This document shows, piece by piece, positions 22,741-36,061 of a stretch of DNA of 64,000 nt. The translations under genes and the position numbers were made by a program. Within the stretch, counting starts at the first letter, position 1; each line of letters begins with the position of its first letter. Source of the stretch: Arcuatula senhousia (lineage: Eukaryota > Mollusca > Bivalvia > Mytilida > Mytilidae); the NCBI GenBank assembly GCA_963971305.1, contig OZ020305.1, positions 42,357,717 to 42,421,716 of the forward strand, given 5' to 3'. The notes beneath the pieces were generated by a model, which worked only from the letters and a program-made list of their open reading frames with translations, was not told the origin of the DNA and ran no database searches.

Positions 22741-24112
22741 AGTTGTATTATAAAGCTAGAGTTTGTTTGGTTCTTTTGCGTATTCAAGTGAAAATGATAC
22801 TTTCCTGGAGAGTTAAACTACTTTATATACTGGATTTACAGATGTCAAGATGACACGAAACGATTATCAAGAGATGAGTATGACAGGACCGTTGTTTTCA
22901 TAGCTTAAGTAGACACAAGCTCTTTCCGTCGTTTAAAATGCACATTGCAAATAATTGTCTCATAACGAGCTAATTACTTTTTAATTAATTATTGGCTATG
23001 TGAACGAAGATTTTTGTTTTATTATAGTTACGTTTTCATCTTAAAAACTTATTTTCTTGAACTCTGTCTTTTTTTTTTAATTTTCAATCAGGGGGCGATA
23101 ATTCACAATATCAGGTAAAAGATTTCTTCAATTTCTATTTCATTCGTAAATTTAACGCAATGAACGGAGTTCTTACAAAATGAAATGGTAATCGTTGAGA
23201 ATGTTTGCAACTTGTAAAATACAGTTGCAAAAGGAGGAAAAACTATAAACAAACAAATACTTCAGAAAAAGACAAAAAATTGTGTGTTTTTTTGGGGTTA
23301 ATTTTTTAGGGGGGGGATGATTGCAGCTAGTCGTTGTTGTTTAATATAGTTCCCTTTTGATGTACTCATTTGACTTATTTTGTTCGGTCGCGTGTACTAT
23401 TAGCATGCCGTTTGTGTGGTAACTTCTTCAGTTAGCCTTATCAAATTACTAAAAAAATTGTCCACGAAGTTTTACACATTTGGAACTTCAGGGGCAATAG
23501 CGGACGAATATTTGGTTTTATGACTATTTCGGTTTTATAACAAAATTGCCAAAAGTGTTTCATTATTTAGAGAAAATGTGTCTTGCAATGGTGTAAAGGT
23601 TAAAAATAACGCGCATGATTTGCACGAGCTTCATGATGTTTCTTTAACGAAATGAAACCTTGCAGCATCCAACTTTGTTCTGATTTTTTTTTTTCATCTG
23701 AAAACGATCGGAAGCTTCTCTGATGCAGTTGGTAAGTCAATTTTTATTATGAAATTGAAAATTAAGCTAGTCATGTTTTTCCCCCTGCCTTTTAAAGGAT
23801 TTATGAAGTTCAGGTTTTTCTGTATTTGTATTTTTGAAATTGTATAGTGAAATCAGCATGGTTTGTGAACAAGATGTTATATTCATTTTTCTTAAGGTTC
23901 ATTTGCAATAGTTGACCGGGCGGCGAAAGTTGAATTGCACTTGTAAAAGGGGATAGGGGAGGTAAATAGGGTTTAGAAAAAGTCATTGTTTTTATACAAA
24001 TAGTAAGATTCTTTTTGAAAAATGTTAGCGGCTCTTAAAAGAGCCCTTTTCACAGTCACATTAAAGACTGGGTCGTTGGTATTTGGATGTGTCGTGTTGA
24101 ATTCTTTGTTCT

Positions 24113-24406
24113 TTATTCTTCTTCGAATGGACTGAATTCTGGCTCTTGTCCAAATAGCTTGAATCTCAGGGTTTCTGCTTCTTTGTGCTTTTCTGTTGTA
24201 TATTGGTAGTACATGTTGATTACTCCTTCAAGCACGACGATTCTCATACGAAGTGGATATCTGAAACTTCGAATATTGTCTCTAACGGCCTTTTCATACT
24301 TGTCCTTTAAGTATTCCAGTTTGTCACTAAGAAGCAACATCTGTTGACAGGCTCTTTGGGTTCTGCTCTCTGCGTCTTGTAGCTTGGCATACAATGAGGA
24401 ATCCAT
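24113..24406 (-). CDS. 97-aa helical protein, copy 15
   Basis: Reference protein. Stem-loop 24030..24045, TATA 24488..24495. Occupies the same block position as copies 18 and 23. Confidence 0.72.
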   Translation of the reverse strand: MDSSLYAKLQDAESRTQRACQQMLLLSDKLEYLKDKYEKAVRDNIRSFRYPLRMRIVVLEGVINMYYQYTTEKHKEAETLRFKLFGQEPEFSPFEEE

Positions 24407-25776
24407 AGTTGTATTATAAAGCTAGAGTTTGTTTGGTTCTTTTGCGTATTCAAGTGAAAATGATACTTTCCTGGAGAGTTAAACTACTTTATATACTGGA
24501 TTTACAGATGTCAAGATGACACGAAACGATTATCAAGAGATGAGTATGACAGGACCGTTGTTTTCATAGCTTAAGTAGACACAAGCTCTTTCCGTCGTTT
24601 AAAATGCACATTGCAAATAATTGTCTCATAACGAGCTAATTACTTTTTAATTAATTATTGGCTATGTGAACGAAGATTTTTGTTTTATTATAGTTACGTT
24701 TTCATCTTAAAAACTTATTTTCTTGAACTCTGTCTTTTTTTTTAATTTTCAATCAGGGGGCGATAATTCACAATATCAGGTAAAAGATTTCTTCAATTTC
24801 TATTTCATTCGTAAATTTAACGCAATGAACGGAGTTCTTACAAAATGAAATGGTAATCGTTGAGAATGTTTGCAACTTGTAAAATACAGTTGCAAAAGGA
24901 GGAAAAACTATAAACAAACAAATACTTCAGAAAAAGACAAAAAATTGTGTGTTTTTTTGGGGTTAATTTTTTAGGGGGGGGATGATTGCAGCTAGTCGTT
25001 GTTGTTTAATATAGTTCCTTTTTGATGTACTCATTTGACTTATTTTGTTCGGTCGCGTGTACTATTAGCATGCCGTTTGTGTGGTAACTTCTTCAGTTAG
25101 CCTTATCAAATTACTAAAAAAATTGTCCACGAAGTTTTACACATTTGGAACTTCAGGGGCAATAGCGGACGAATATTTGGTTTTATGACTATTTCGGTTT
25201 TATAACAAAATTGCCAAAAGTGTTTCATTATTTAGAGAAAATGTGTCTTGCAATGGTGTAAAGGTTAAAAATAACGCGCATGATTTGCACGAGCTTCATG
25301 ATGTTTCTTTAACGAAATGAAACCTTGCAGCATCCAACTTTGTTCTGATTTTTTTTTTCATCTGAAAACGATCGGAAGCTTCTCTGATGCAGTTGGTAAG
25401 TCAATTTTTATTATGAAATTGAAAATTAAGCTAGTCATGTTTTTCCCCCTGCCTTTTAAAGGATTTATGAAGTTCAGGTTTTTCTGTATTTGTATTTTTG
25501 AAATTGTATAGTGAAATCAGCATGGTTTGTGAACAAGATGTTATATTCATTTTTCTTAAGGTTCATTTGCAATAGTTGACCGGGCGGCGAAAGTTGAATT
25601 GCACTTGTAAAAGGGGATAGGGGAGGTAAATAGGGTTTAGAAAAAGTCATTGTTTTTATACAAATAGTAAGATTCTTTTTGAAAAATGTTAGCGGCTCTT
25701 AAAAGAGCCCTTTTCACAGTCACATTAAAGACTGGGTCGTTGGTATTTGGATGTGTCGTGTTGAATTCTTTGTTCT

Positions 25777-26070
25777 TTATTCTTCTTCGAATGGACTGAA
25801 TTCTGGCTCTTGTCCAAATAGCTTGAATCTCAGGGTTTCTGCTTCTTTGTGCTTTTCTGTTGTATATTGGTAGTACATGTTGATTACTCCTTCAAGCACG
25901 ACGATTCTCATACGAAGTGGATATCTGAAACTTCGAATATTGTCTCAAACGGCCTTTTCATACTTGTCCTTTAAGTATTCCAGTTTGTCACTAAGAAGCA
26001 ACATCTGTTGACAGGCTCTTTGGGTTCTGCTCTCTGCGTCTTGTAGCTTGGCATACAATGAGGAATCCAT
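25777..26070 (-). pseudogene. 97-aa gene, copy 16, stop at codon 42
   Basis: TGA at 25945..25947. Stem-loop 25694..25709, TATA 26152..26159. Spacer C to T at 25019, shared with copies 19 and 24, which also carry the stop. Confidence 0.7.
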
Positions 26071-27441
26071 AGTTGTATTATAAAGCTAGAGTTTGTTTGG
26101 TTCTTTTGCGTATTCAAGTGAAAATGATACTTTCCTGGAGAGTTAAACTACTTTATATACTGGATTTACAGATGTCAAGATGACACGAAACGATTATCAA
26201 GAGATGAGTATGACAGGACCGTTGTTTTCATAGCTTAAGTAGACACAAGCTCTTTCCGTCGTTTAAAATGCACATTGCAAATAATTGTCTCATAACGAGC
26301 TAATTACTTTTTAATTAATTATTGGCTATGTGAACGAAGATTTTTGTTTTATTATAGTTACGTTTTCATCTTAAAAACTTATTTTCTTGAACTCTGTCTT
26401 TTTTTTTAATTTTCAATCAGGGGGCGATAATTCACAATATCAGGTAAAAGATTTCTTCAATTTCTATTTCATTCGTAAATTTAACGCAATGAACGGAGTT
26501 CTTACAAAATGAAATGGTAATCGTTGAGAATGTTTGCAACTTGTAAAATACAGTTGCAAAAGGAGGAAAAACTATAAACAAACAAATACTTCAGAAAAAG
26601 ACAAAAAATTGTGTGTTTTTTTGGGGTTAATTTTTTAGGGGGGGGGATGATTGCAGCTAGTCGTTGTTGTTTAATATAGTTCCCTTTTGATGTACTCATT
26701 TGACTTATTTTGTTCGGTCGCGTGTACTATTAGCATGCCGTTTGTGTGGTAACTTCTTCAGTTAGCCTTATCAAATTACTAAAAAAATTGTCCACGAAGT
26801 TTTACACATTTGGAACTTCAGGGGCAATAGCGGACGAATATTTGGTTTTATGACTATTTCGGTTTTATAACAAAATTGCCAAAAGTGTTTCATTATTTAG
26901 AGAAAATGTGTCTTGCAATGGTGTAAAGGTTAAAAATAACGCGCATGATTTGCACGAGCTTCATGATGTTTCTTTAACGAAATGAAACCTTGCAGCATCC
27001 AACTTTGTTCTGATTTTTTTTTTCATCTGAAAACGATCGGAAGCTTCTCTGATGCAGTTGGTAAGTCAAATTTTATTATGAAATTGAAAATTAAGCTAGT
27101 CATGTTTTTCCCCCTGCCTTTTAAAGGATTTATGAAGTTCAGGTTTTTCTGTATTTGTATTTTTGAAATTGTATAGTGAAATCAGCATGGTTTGTGAACA
27201 AGATGTTATATTCATTTTTCTTAAGGTTCATTTGCAATAGTTGACCGGGCGGCGAAAGTTGAATTGCACTTGTAAAAGGGGATAGGGGAGGTAAATAGGG
27301 TTTAGAAAAAGTCATTGTTTTTATACAAATAGTAAGATTCTTTTTGAAAAATGTTAGCGGCTCTTAAAAGAGCCCTTTTCACAGTCACATTAAAGACTGG
27401 GTCGTTGGTATTTGGATGTGTCGTGTTGATTTCTTTGTTCT

Positions 27442-27735
27442 TTATTCTTCTTCGAATGGACTGAATTCTGGCTCTTGTCCAAATAGCTTGAATCTCAGGG
27501 TTTCTGCTTCTTTGTGCTTTTCTGTTGTATATTGGTAGTACATGTTGATTACTCCTTCAAGCACGACGATTCTCATACGAAGTGGATATCTGAAACTTCG
27601 AATATTGTCTCTAACGGCCTTTTCATACTTGTCCTTTAAGTATTCCAGTTTGTCACTAAGAAGCAACATCTGTTGACAGGCTCTTTGGGTTCTGCTCTCT
27701 GCGTCTTGTAGCTTGGCATACAATGAGGAATCCAT
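27442..27735 (-). CDS. 97-aa helical protein, copy 17
   Basis: Reference protein. Stem-loop 27359..27374, TATA 27817..27824. Variants at 27070 and 27430 match copies 14 and 22. First unit of the five-unit block. Confidence 0.72.
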   Translation of the reverse strand: MDSSLYAKLQDAESRTQRACQQMLLLSDKLEYLKDKYEKAVRDNIRSFRYPLRMRIVVLEGVINMYYQYTTEKHKEAETLRFKLFGQEPEFSPFEEE

Positions 27736-29107
27736 AGTTGTATTATAAAGCTAGAGTTTGTTTGGTTCTTTTGCGTATTCAAGTGAAAATGATACTTTCC
27801 TGGAGAGTTAAACTACTTTATATACTGGATTTACAGATGTCAAGATGACACGAAACGATTATCAAGAGATGAGTATGACAGGACCGTTGTTTTCATAGCT
27901 TAAGTAGACACAAGCTCTTTCCGTCGTTTAAAATGCACATTGCAAATAATTGTCTCATAACGAGCTAATTACTTTTTAATTAATTATTGGCTATGTGAAC
28001 GAAGATTTTTGTTTTATTATAGTTACGTTTTCATCTTAAAAACTTATTTTCTTGAACTCTGTCTTTTTTTTTTAATTTTCAATCAGGGGGCGATAATTCA
28101 CAATATCAGGTAAAAGATTTCTTCAATTTCTATTTCATTCGTAAATTTAACGCAATGAACGGAGTTCTTACAAAATGAAATGGTAATCGTTGAGAATGTT
28201 TGCAACTTGTAAAATACAGTTGCAAAAGGAGGAAAAACTATAAACAAACAAATACTTCAGAAAAAGACAAAAAATTGTGTGTTTTTTTGGGGTTAATTTT
28301 TTAGGGGGGGGATGATTGCAGCTAGTCGTTGTTGTTTAATATAGTTCCCTTTTGATGTACTCATTTGACTTATTTTGTTCGGTCGCGTGTACTATTAGCA
28401 TGCCGTTTGTGTGGTAACTTCTTCAGTTAGCCTTATCAAATTACTAAAAAAATTGTCCACGAAGTTTTACACATTTGGAACTTCAGGGGCAATAGCGGAC
28501 GAATATTTGGTTTTATGACTATTTCGGTTTTATAACAAAATTGCCAAAAGTGTTTCATTATTTAGAGAAAATGTGTCTTGCAATGGTGTAAAGGTTAAAA
28601 ATAACGCGCATGATTTGCACGAGCTTCATGATGTTTCTTTAACGAAATGAAACCTTGCAGCATCCAACTTTGTTCTGATTTTTTTTTTTCATCTGAAAAC
28701 GATCGGAAGCTTCTCTGATGCAGTTGGTAAGTCAATTTTTATTATGAAATTGAAAATTAAGCTAGTCATGTTTTTCCCCCTGCCTTTTAAAGGATTTATG
28801 AAGTTCAGGTTTTTCTGTATTTGTATTTTTGAAATTGTATAGTGAAATCAGCATGGTTTGTGAACAAGATGTTATATTCATTTTTCTTAAGGTTCATTTG
28901 CAATAGTTGACCGGGCGGCGAAAGTTGAATTGCACTTGTAAAAGGGGATAGGGGAGGTAAATAGGGTTTAGAAAAAGTCATTGTTTTTATACAAATAGTA
29001 AGATTCTTTTTGAAAAATGTTAGCGGCTCTTAAAAGAGCCCTTTTCACAGTCACATTAAAGACTGGGTCGTTGGTATTTGGATGTGTCGTGTTGAATTCT
29101 TTGTTCT

Positions 29108-29401
29108 TTATTCTTCTTCGAATGGACTGAATTCTGGCTCTTGTCCAAATAGCTTGAATCTCAGGGTTTCTGCTTCTTTGTGCTTTTCTGTTGTATATTG
29201 GTAGTACATGTTGATTACTCCTTCAAGCACGACGATTCTCATACGAAGTGGATATCTGAAACTTCGAATATTGTCTCTAACGGCCTTTTCATACTTGTCC
29301 TTTAAGTATTCCAGTTTGTCACTAAGAAGCAACATCTGTTGACAGGCTCTTTGGGTTCTGCTCTCTGCGTCTTGTAGCTTGGCATACAATGAGGAATCCA
29401 T
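29108..29401 (-). CDS. 97-aa helical protein, copy 18
   Basis: Reference protein. Stem-loop 29025..29040, TATA 29483..29490. Second unit of the five-unit block. Confidence 0.72.
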   Translation of the reverse strand: MDSSLYAKLQDAESRTQRACQQMLLLSDKLEYLKDKYEKAVRDNIRSFRYPLRMRIVVLEGVINMYYQYTTEKHKEAETLRFKLFGQEPEFSPFEEE

Positions 29402-30771
29402 AGTTGTATTATAAAGCTAGAGTTTGTTTGGTTCTTTTGCGTATTCAAGTGAAAATGATACTTTCCTGGAGAGTTAAACTACTTTATATACTGGATTTAC
29501 AGATGTCAAGATGACACGAAACGATTATCAAGAGATGAGTATGACAGGACCGTTGTTTTCATAGCTTAAGTAGACACAAGCTCTTTCCGTCGTTTAAAAT
29601 GCACATTGCAAATAATTGTCTCATAACGAGCTAATTACTTTTTAATTAATTATTGGCTATGTGAACGAAGATTTTTGTTTTATTATAGTTACGTTTTCAT
29701 CTTAAAAACTTATTTTCTTGAACTCTGTCTTTTTTTTTAATTTTCAATCAGGGGGCGATAATTCACAATATCAGGTAAAAGATTTCTTCAATTTCTATTT
29801 CATTCGTAAATTTAACGCAATGAACGGAGTTCTTACAAAATGAAATGGTAATCGTTGAGAATGTTTGCAACTTGTAAAATACAGTTGCAAAAGGAGGAAA
29901 AACTATAAACAAACAAATACTTCAGAAAAAGACAAAAAATTGTGTGTTTTTTTGGGGTTAATTTTTTAGGGGGGGGATGATTGCAGCTAGTCGTTGTTGT
30001 TTAATATAGTTCCTTTTTGATGTACTCATTTGACTTATTTTGTTCGGTCGCGTGTACTATTAGCATGCCGTTTGTGTGGTAACTTCTTCAGTTAGCCTTA
30101 TCAAATTACTAAAAAAATTGTCCACGAAGTTTTACACATTTGGAACTTCAGGGGCAATAGCGGACGAATATTTGGTTTTATGACTATTTCGGTTTTATAA
30201 CAAAATTGCCAAAAGTGTTTCATTATTTAGAGAAAATGTGTCTTGCAATGGTGTAAAGGTTAAAAATAACGCGCATGATTTGCACGAGCTTCATGATGTT
30301 TCTTTAACGAAATGAAACCTTGCAGCATCCAACTTTGTTCTGATTTTTTTTTTCATCTGAAAACGATCGGAAGCTTCTCTGATGCAGTTGGTAAGTCAAT
30401 TTTTATTATGAAATTGAAAATTAAGCTAGTCATGTTTTTCCCCCTGCCTTTTAAAGGATTTATGAAGTTCAGGTTTTTCTGTATTTGTATTTTTGAAATT
30501 GTATAGTGAAATCAGCATGGTTTGTGAACAAGATGTTATATTCATTTTTCTTAAGGTTCATTTGCAATAGTTGACCGGGCGGCGAAAGTTGAATTGCACT
30601 TGTAAAAGGGGATAGGGGAGGTAAATAGGGTTTAGAAAAAGTCATTGTTTTTATACAAATAGTAAGATTCTTTTTGAAAAATGTTAGCGGCTCTTAAAAG
30701 AGCCCTTTTCACAGTCACATTAAAGACTGGGTCGTTGGTATTTGGATGTGTCGTGTTGAATTCTTTGTTCT

Positions 30772-31065
30772 TTATTCTTCTTCGAATGGACTGAATTCTG
30801 GCTCTTGTCCAAATAGCTTGAATCTCAGGGTTTCTGCTTCTTTGTGCTTTTCTGTTGTATATTGGTAGTACATGTTGATTACTCCTTCAAGCACGACGAT
30901 TCTCATACGAAGTGGATATCTGAAACTTCGAATATTGTCTCAAACGGCCTTTTCATACTTGTCCTTTAAGTATTCCAGTTTGTCACTAAGAAGCAACATC
31001 TGTTGACAGGCTCTTTGGGTTCTGCTCTCTGCGTCTTGTAGCTTGGCATACAATGAGGAATCCAT
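30772..31065 (-). pseudogene. 97-aa gene, copy 19, stop at codon 42
   Basis: TGA at 30940..30942. Stem-loop 30689..30704, TATA 31147..31154. C to T at 30014 links it to copies 16 and 24. Confidence 0.7.
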
Positions 31066-32438
31066 AGTTGTATTATAAAGCTAGAGTTTGTTTGGTTCTT
31101 TTGCGTATTCAAGTGAAAATGATACTTTCCTGGAGAGTTAAACTACTTTATATACTGGATTTACAGATGTCAAGATGACACGAAACGATTATCAAGAGAT
31201 GAGTATGACAGGACCGTTGTTTTCATAGCTTAAGTAGACACAAGCTCTTTCCGTCGTTTAAAATGCACATTGCAAATAATTGTCTCATAACGAGCTAATT
31301 ACTTTTTAATTAATTATTGGCTATGTGAACGAAGATTTTTGTTTTATTATAGTTACGTTTTCATCTTAAAAACTTATTTTCTTGAACTCTGTCTTTTTTT
31401 TTAATTTTCAATCAGGGGGCGATAATTCACAATATCAGGTAAAAGATTTCTTCAATTTCTATTTCATTCGTAAATTTAACGCAATGAACGGAGTTCTTAC
31501 AAAATGAAATGGTAATCGTTGAGAATGTTTGCAACTTGTAAAATACAGTTGCAAAAGGAGGAAAAACTATAAACAAACAAATACTTCAGAAAAAGACAAA
31601 AAATTGTGTGTTTTTTTGGGGTTAATTTTTTAGGGGGGGGATGATTGCAGCTAGTCGTTGTTGTTTAATATAGTTCCCTTTTGATGTACTCATTTGACTT
31701 ATTTTGTTCGGTCGCGTGTACTATTAGCATGCCGTTTGTGTGGTAACTTCTTCAGTTAGCCTTATCAAATTACTAAAAAAATTGTCCACGAAGTTTTACA
31801 CATTTGGAACTTCAGGGGCAATAGCGGACGAATATTTGGTTTTATGACTATTTCGGTTTTATAACAAAATTGCCAAAAGTGTTTCATTATTTAGAGAAAA
31901 TGTGTCTTGCAATGGTGTAAAGGTTAAAAATAACGCGCATGATTTGCACGAGCTTCATGATGTTTCTTTAACGAAATGAAACCTTGCAGCATCCAACTTT
32001 GTTCTGATTTTTTTTTTTTCATCTGAAAACGATCGGAAGCTTCTATGATGCAGTTGGTAAGTCAATTTTTATTATGAAATTGAAAATTAAGCTAGTCATG
32101 TTTTTCCCCCTGCCTTTTAAAGGATTTATGAAGTTCAGGTTTTTCTGTATTTGTATTTTTGAAATTGTATAGTGAAATCAGCATGGTTTGTGAACAAGAT
32201 GTTATATTCATTTTTCTTAAGGTTCATTTGCAATAGTTGACCGGGCGGCGAAAGTTGAATTGCACTTGTAAAAGGGGATAGGGGAGGTAAATAGGGTTTA
32301 GAAAAAGTCATTGTTTTTATACAAATAGTAAGATTCTTTTTGAAAAAATGTTAGCGGCTCTTAAAAGAGCCCTTTTCACAGTCACATTAAAGACTGGGTC
32401 GTTGGTATTTGGATGTGTCGTGTTGAATTCTTTGTTCT

Positions 32439-32732
32439 TTATTCTTCTTCGAATGGACTGAATTCTGGCTCTTGTCCAAATAGCTTGAATCTCAGGGTTT
32501 CTGCTTCTTTGTGCTTTTCTGTTGTATATTGGTAGTACATGTTGATTACTCCTTCAAGCACGACGATTCTCATACGAAGTGGATATCTGAAACTTCGAAT
32601 ATTGTCTCAAACGGCCTTTTCATACTTGTCCTTTAAGTATTCCAGTTTGTCACTAAGAAGCAACATCTGTTGACAGGCTCTTTGGGTTCTGCTCTCTGCG
32701 TCTTGTAGCTTGGCATACAATGAGGAATCCAT
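32439..32732 (-). pseudogene. 97-aa gene, copy 20, stop at codon 42
   Basis: TGA at 32607..32609. Stem-loop 32356..32371, TATA 32814..32821. C to A at 32045 (as in copies 1 and 25) and an extra A near 32342-32347, between HDE-like element and stem-loop (as in copy 25). Confidence 0.7.
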
Positions 32733-34103
32733 AGTTGTATTATAAAGCTAGAGTTTGTTTGGTTCTTTTGCGTATTCAAGTGAAAATGATACTTTCCTGG
32801 AGAGTTAAACTACTTTATATACTGGATTTACAGATGTCAAGATGACACGAAACGATTATCAAGAGATGAGTATGACAGGACCGTTGTTTTCATAGCTTAA
32901 GTAGACACAAGCTCTTTCCGTCGTTTAAAATGCACATTGCAAATAATTGTCTCATAACGAGCTAATTACTTTTTAATTAATTATTGGCTATGTGAACGAA
33001 GATTTTTGTTTTATTATAGTTACGTTTTCATCTTAAAAACTTATTTTCTTGAACTCTGTCTTTTTTTTTAATTTTCAATCAGGGGGCGATAATTCACAAT
33101 ATCAGGTAAAAGATTTCTTCAATTTCTATTTCATTCGTAAATTTAACGCAATGAACGGAGTTCTTACAAAATGAAATGGTAATCGTTGAGAATGTTTGCA
33201 ACTTGTAAAATACAGTTGCAAAAGGAGGAAAAACTATAAACAAACAAATACTTCAGAAAAAGACAAAAAATTGTGTGTTTTTTTGGGGTTAATTTTTTAG
33301 GGGGGGGGATGATTGCAGCTAGTCGTTGTTGTTTAATATAGTTCCCTTTTGATGTACTCATTTGACTTATTTTGTTCGGTCGCGTGTACTATTAGCATGC
33401 CGTTTGTGTGGTAACTTCTTCAGTTAGCCTTATCAAATTACTAAAAAAATTGTCCACGAAGTTTTACACATTTGGAACTTCAGGGGCAATAGCGGACGAA
33501 TATTTGGTTTTATGACTATTTCGGTTTTATAACAAAATTGCCAAAAGTGTTTCATTATTTAGAGAAAATGTGTCTTGCAATGGTGTAAAGGTTAAAAATA
33601 ACGCGCATGATTTGCACGAGCTTCATGATGTTTCTTTAACGAAATGAAACCTTGCAGCATCCAACTTTGTTCTGATTTTTTTTTTTATCTGAAAACGATC
33701 GGAAGCTTCTCTGATGCAGTTGGTAAGTCAATTTTTATTATGAAATTGAAAATTAAGCTAGTCATGTTTTTCCCCCTGCCTTTTAAAGGATTTATGAAGT
33801 TCAGGTTTTTCTGTATTTGTATTTTTGAAATTGTATAGTGAAATCAGCATGGTTTGTGAACAAGATGTTATATTCATTTTTCTTAAGGTTCATTTGCAAT
33901 AGTTGACCGGGCGGCGAAAGTTGAATTGCACTTGTAAAAGGGGATAGGGGAGGTAAATAGGGTTTAGAAAAAGTCATTGTTTTTATACAAATAGTAAGAT
34001 TCTTTTTGAAAAATGTTAGCGGCTCTTAAAAGAGCCCTTTTCACAGTCACATTAAAGACTGGGTCGTTGGTATTTGGATGTGTCGTGTTGAATTCTTTGT
34101 TCT

Positions 34104-34397
34104 TTATTCTTCTTCGAATGGACTGAATTCTGGCTCTTGTCCAAATAGCTTGAATCTCAGGGTTTCTGCTTCTTTGTGCTTTTCTGTTGTATATTGGTAG
34201 TACATGTTGATTACTCCTTCAAGCACGACGATTCTCATACGAAGTGGATATCTGAAACTTCGAATATTGTCTAAAACGGCCTTTTCATACTTGTCCTTTA
34301 AGTATTCCAGTTTGTCACTAAGAAGCAACATCTGTTGACAGGCTCTTTGGGTTCTGCTCTCTGCGTCTTGTAGCTTGGCATACAATGAGGAATCCAT
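34104..34397 (-). CDS. 97-aa helical protein, copy 21, R42L
   Basis: Codon 42 is TTA (34272..34274), so the frame is open with Leu for Arg. TTA is two steps from AGA but one from TGA. The T-tract near 33680 lacks its final C, as in stop-bearing copy 2. Stem-loop 34021..34036, TATA 34479..34486. An ancestor carrying the stop is inferred. Confidence 0.7.
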   Translation of the reverse strand: MDSSLYAKLQDAESRTQRACQQMLLLSDKLEYLKDKYEKAVLDNIRSFRYPLRMRIVVLEGVINMYYQYTTEKHKEAETLRFKLFGQEPEFSPFEEE

Positions 34398-35767
34398 AGT
34401 TGTATTATAAAGCTAGAGTTTGTTTGGTTCTTTTGCGTATTCAAGTGAAAATGATACTTTCCTGGAGAGTTAAACTACTTTATATACTGGATTTACAGAT
34501 GTCAAGATGACACGAAACGATTATCAAGAGATGAGTATGACAGGACCGTTGTTTTCATAGCTTAAGTAGACACAAGCTCTTTCCGTCGTTTAAAATGCAC
34601 ATTGCAAATAATTGTCTCATAACGAGCTAATTACTTTTTAATTAATTATTGGCTATGTGAACGAAGATTTTTGTTTTATTATAGTTACGTTTTCATCTTA
34701 AAAACTTATTTTCTTGAACTCTGTCTTTTTTTTTAATTTTCAATCAGGGGGCGATAATTCACAATATCAGGTAAAAGATTTCTTCAATTTCTATTTCATT
34801 CGTAAATTTAACGCAATGAACGGAGTTCTTACAAAATGAAATGGTAATCGTTGAGAATGTTTGCAACTTGTAAAATACAGTTGCAAAAGGAGGAAAAACT
34901 ATAAACAAACAAATACTTCAGAAAAAGACAAAAAATTGTGTGTTTTTTTGGGGTTAATTTTTTAGGGGGGGGATGATTGCAGCTAGTCGTTGTTGTTTAA
35001 TATAGTTCCCTTTTGATGTACTCATTTGACTTATTTTGTTCGGTCGCGTGTACTATTAGCATGCCGTTTGTGTGGTAACTTCTTCAGTTAGCCTTATCAA
35101 ATTACTAAAAAAATTGTCCACGAAGTTTTACACATTTGGAACTTCAGGGGCAATAGCGGACGAATATTTGGTTTTATGACTATTTCGGTTTTATAACAAA
35201 ATTGCCAAAAGTGTTTCATTATTTAGAGAAAATGTGTCTTGCAATGGTGTAAAGGTTAAAAATAACGCGCATGATTTGCACGAGCTTCATGATGTTTCTT
35301 TAACGAAATGAAACCTTGCAGCATCCAACTTTGTTCTGATTTTTTTTTTCATCTGAAAACGATCGGAAGCTTCTCTGATGCAGTTGGTAAGTCAAATTTT
35401 ATTATGAAATTGAAAATTAAGCTAGTCATGTTTTTCCCCCTGCCTTTTAAAGGATTTATGAAGTTCAGGTTTTTCTGTATTTGTATTTTTGAAATTGTAT
35501 AGTGAAATCAGCATGGTTTGTGAACAAGATGTTATATTCATTTTTCTTAAGGTTCATTTGCAATAGTTGACCGGGCGGCGAAAGTTGAATTGCACTTGTA
35601 AAAGGGGATAGGGGAGGTAAATAGGGTTTAGAAAAAGTCATTGTTTTTATACAAATAGTAAGATTCTTTTTGAAAAATGTTAGCGGCTCTTAAAAGAGCC
35701 CTTTTCACAGTCACATTAAAGACTGGGTCGTTGGTATTTGGATGTGTCGTGTTGATTTCTTTGTTCT

Positions 35768-36061
35768 TTATTCTTCTTCGAATGGACTGAATTCTGGCTC
35801 TTGTCCAAATAGCTTGAATCTCAGGGTTTCTGCTTCTTTGTGCTTTTCTGTTGTATATTGGTAGTACATGTTGATTACTCCTTCAAGCACGACGATTCTC
35901 ATACGAAGTGGATATCTGAAACTTCGAATATTGTCTCTAACGGCCTTTTCATACTTGTCCTTTAAGTATTCCAGTTTGTCACTAAGAAGCAACATCTGTT
36001 GACAGGCTCTTTGGGTTCTGCTCTCTGCGTCTTGTAGCTTGGCATACAATGAGGAATCCAT
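35768..36061 (-). CDS. 97-aa helical protein, copy 22
   Basis: Reference protein. Stem-loop 35685..35700, TATA 36143..36150. Variants at 35396 and 35756. Counterpart of copy 17, exactly 8,326 bp away. Confidence 0.72.
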   Translation of the reverse strand: MDSSLYAKLQDAESRTQRACQQMLLLSDKLEYLKDKYEKAVRDNIRSFRYPLRMRIVVLEGVINMYYQYTTEKHKEAETLRFKLFGQEPEFSPFEEE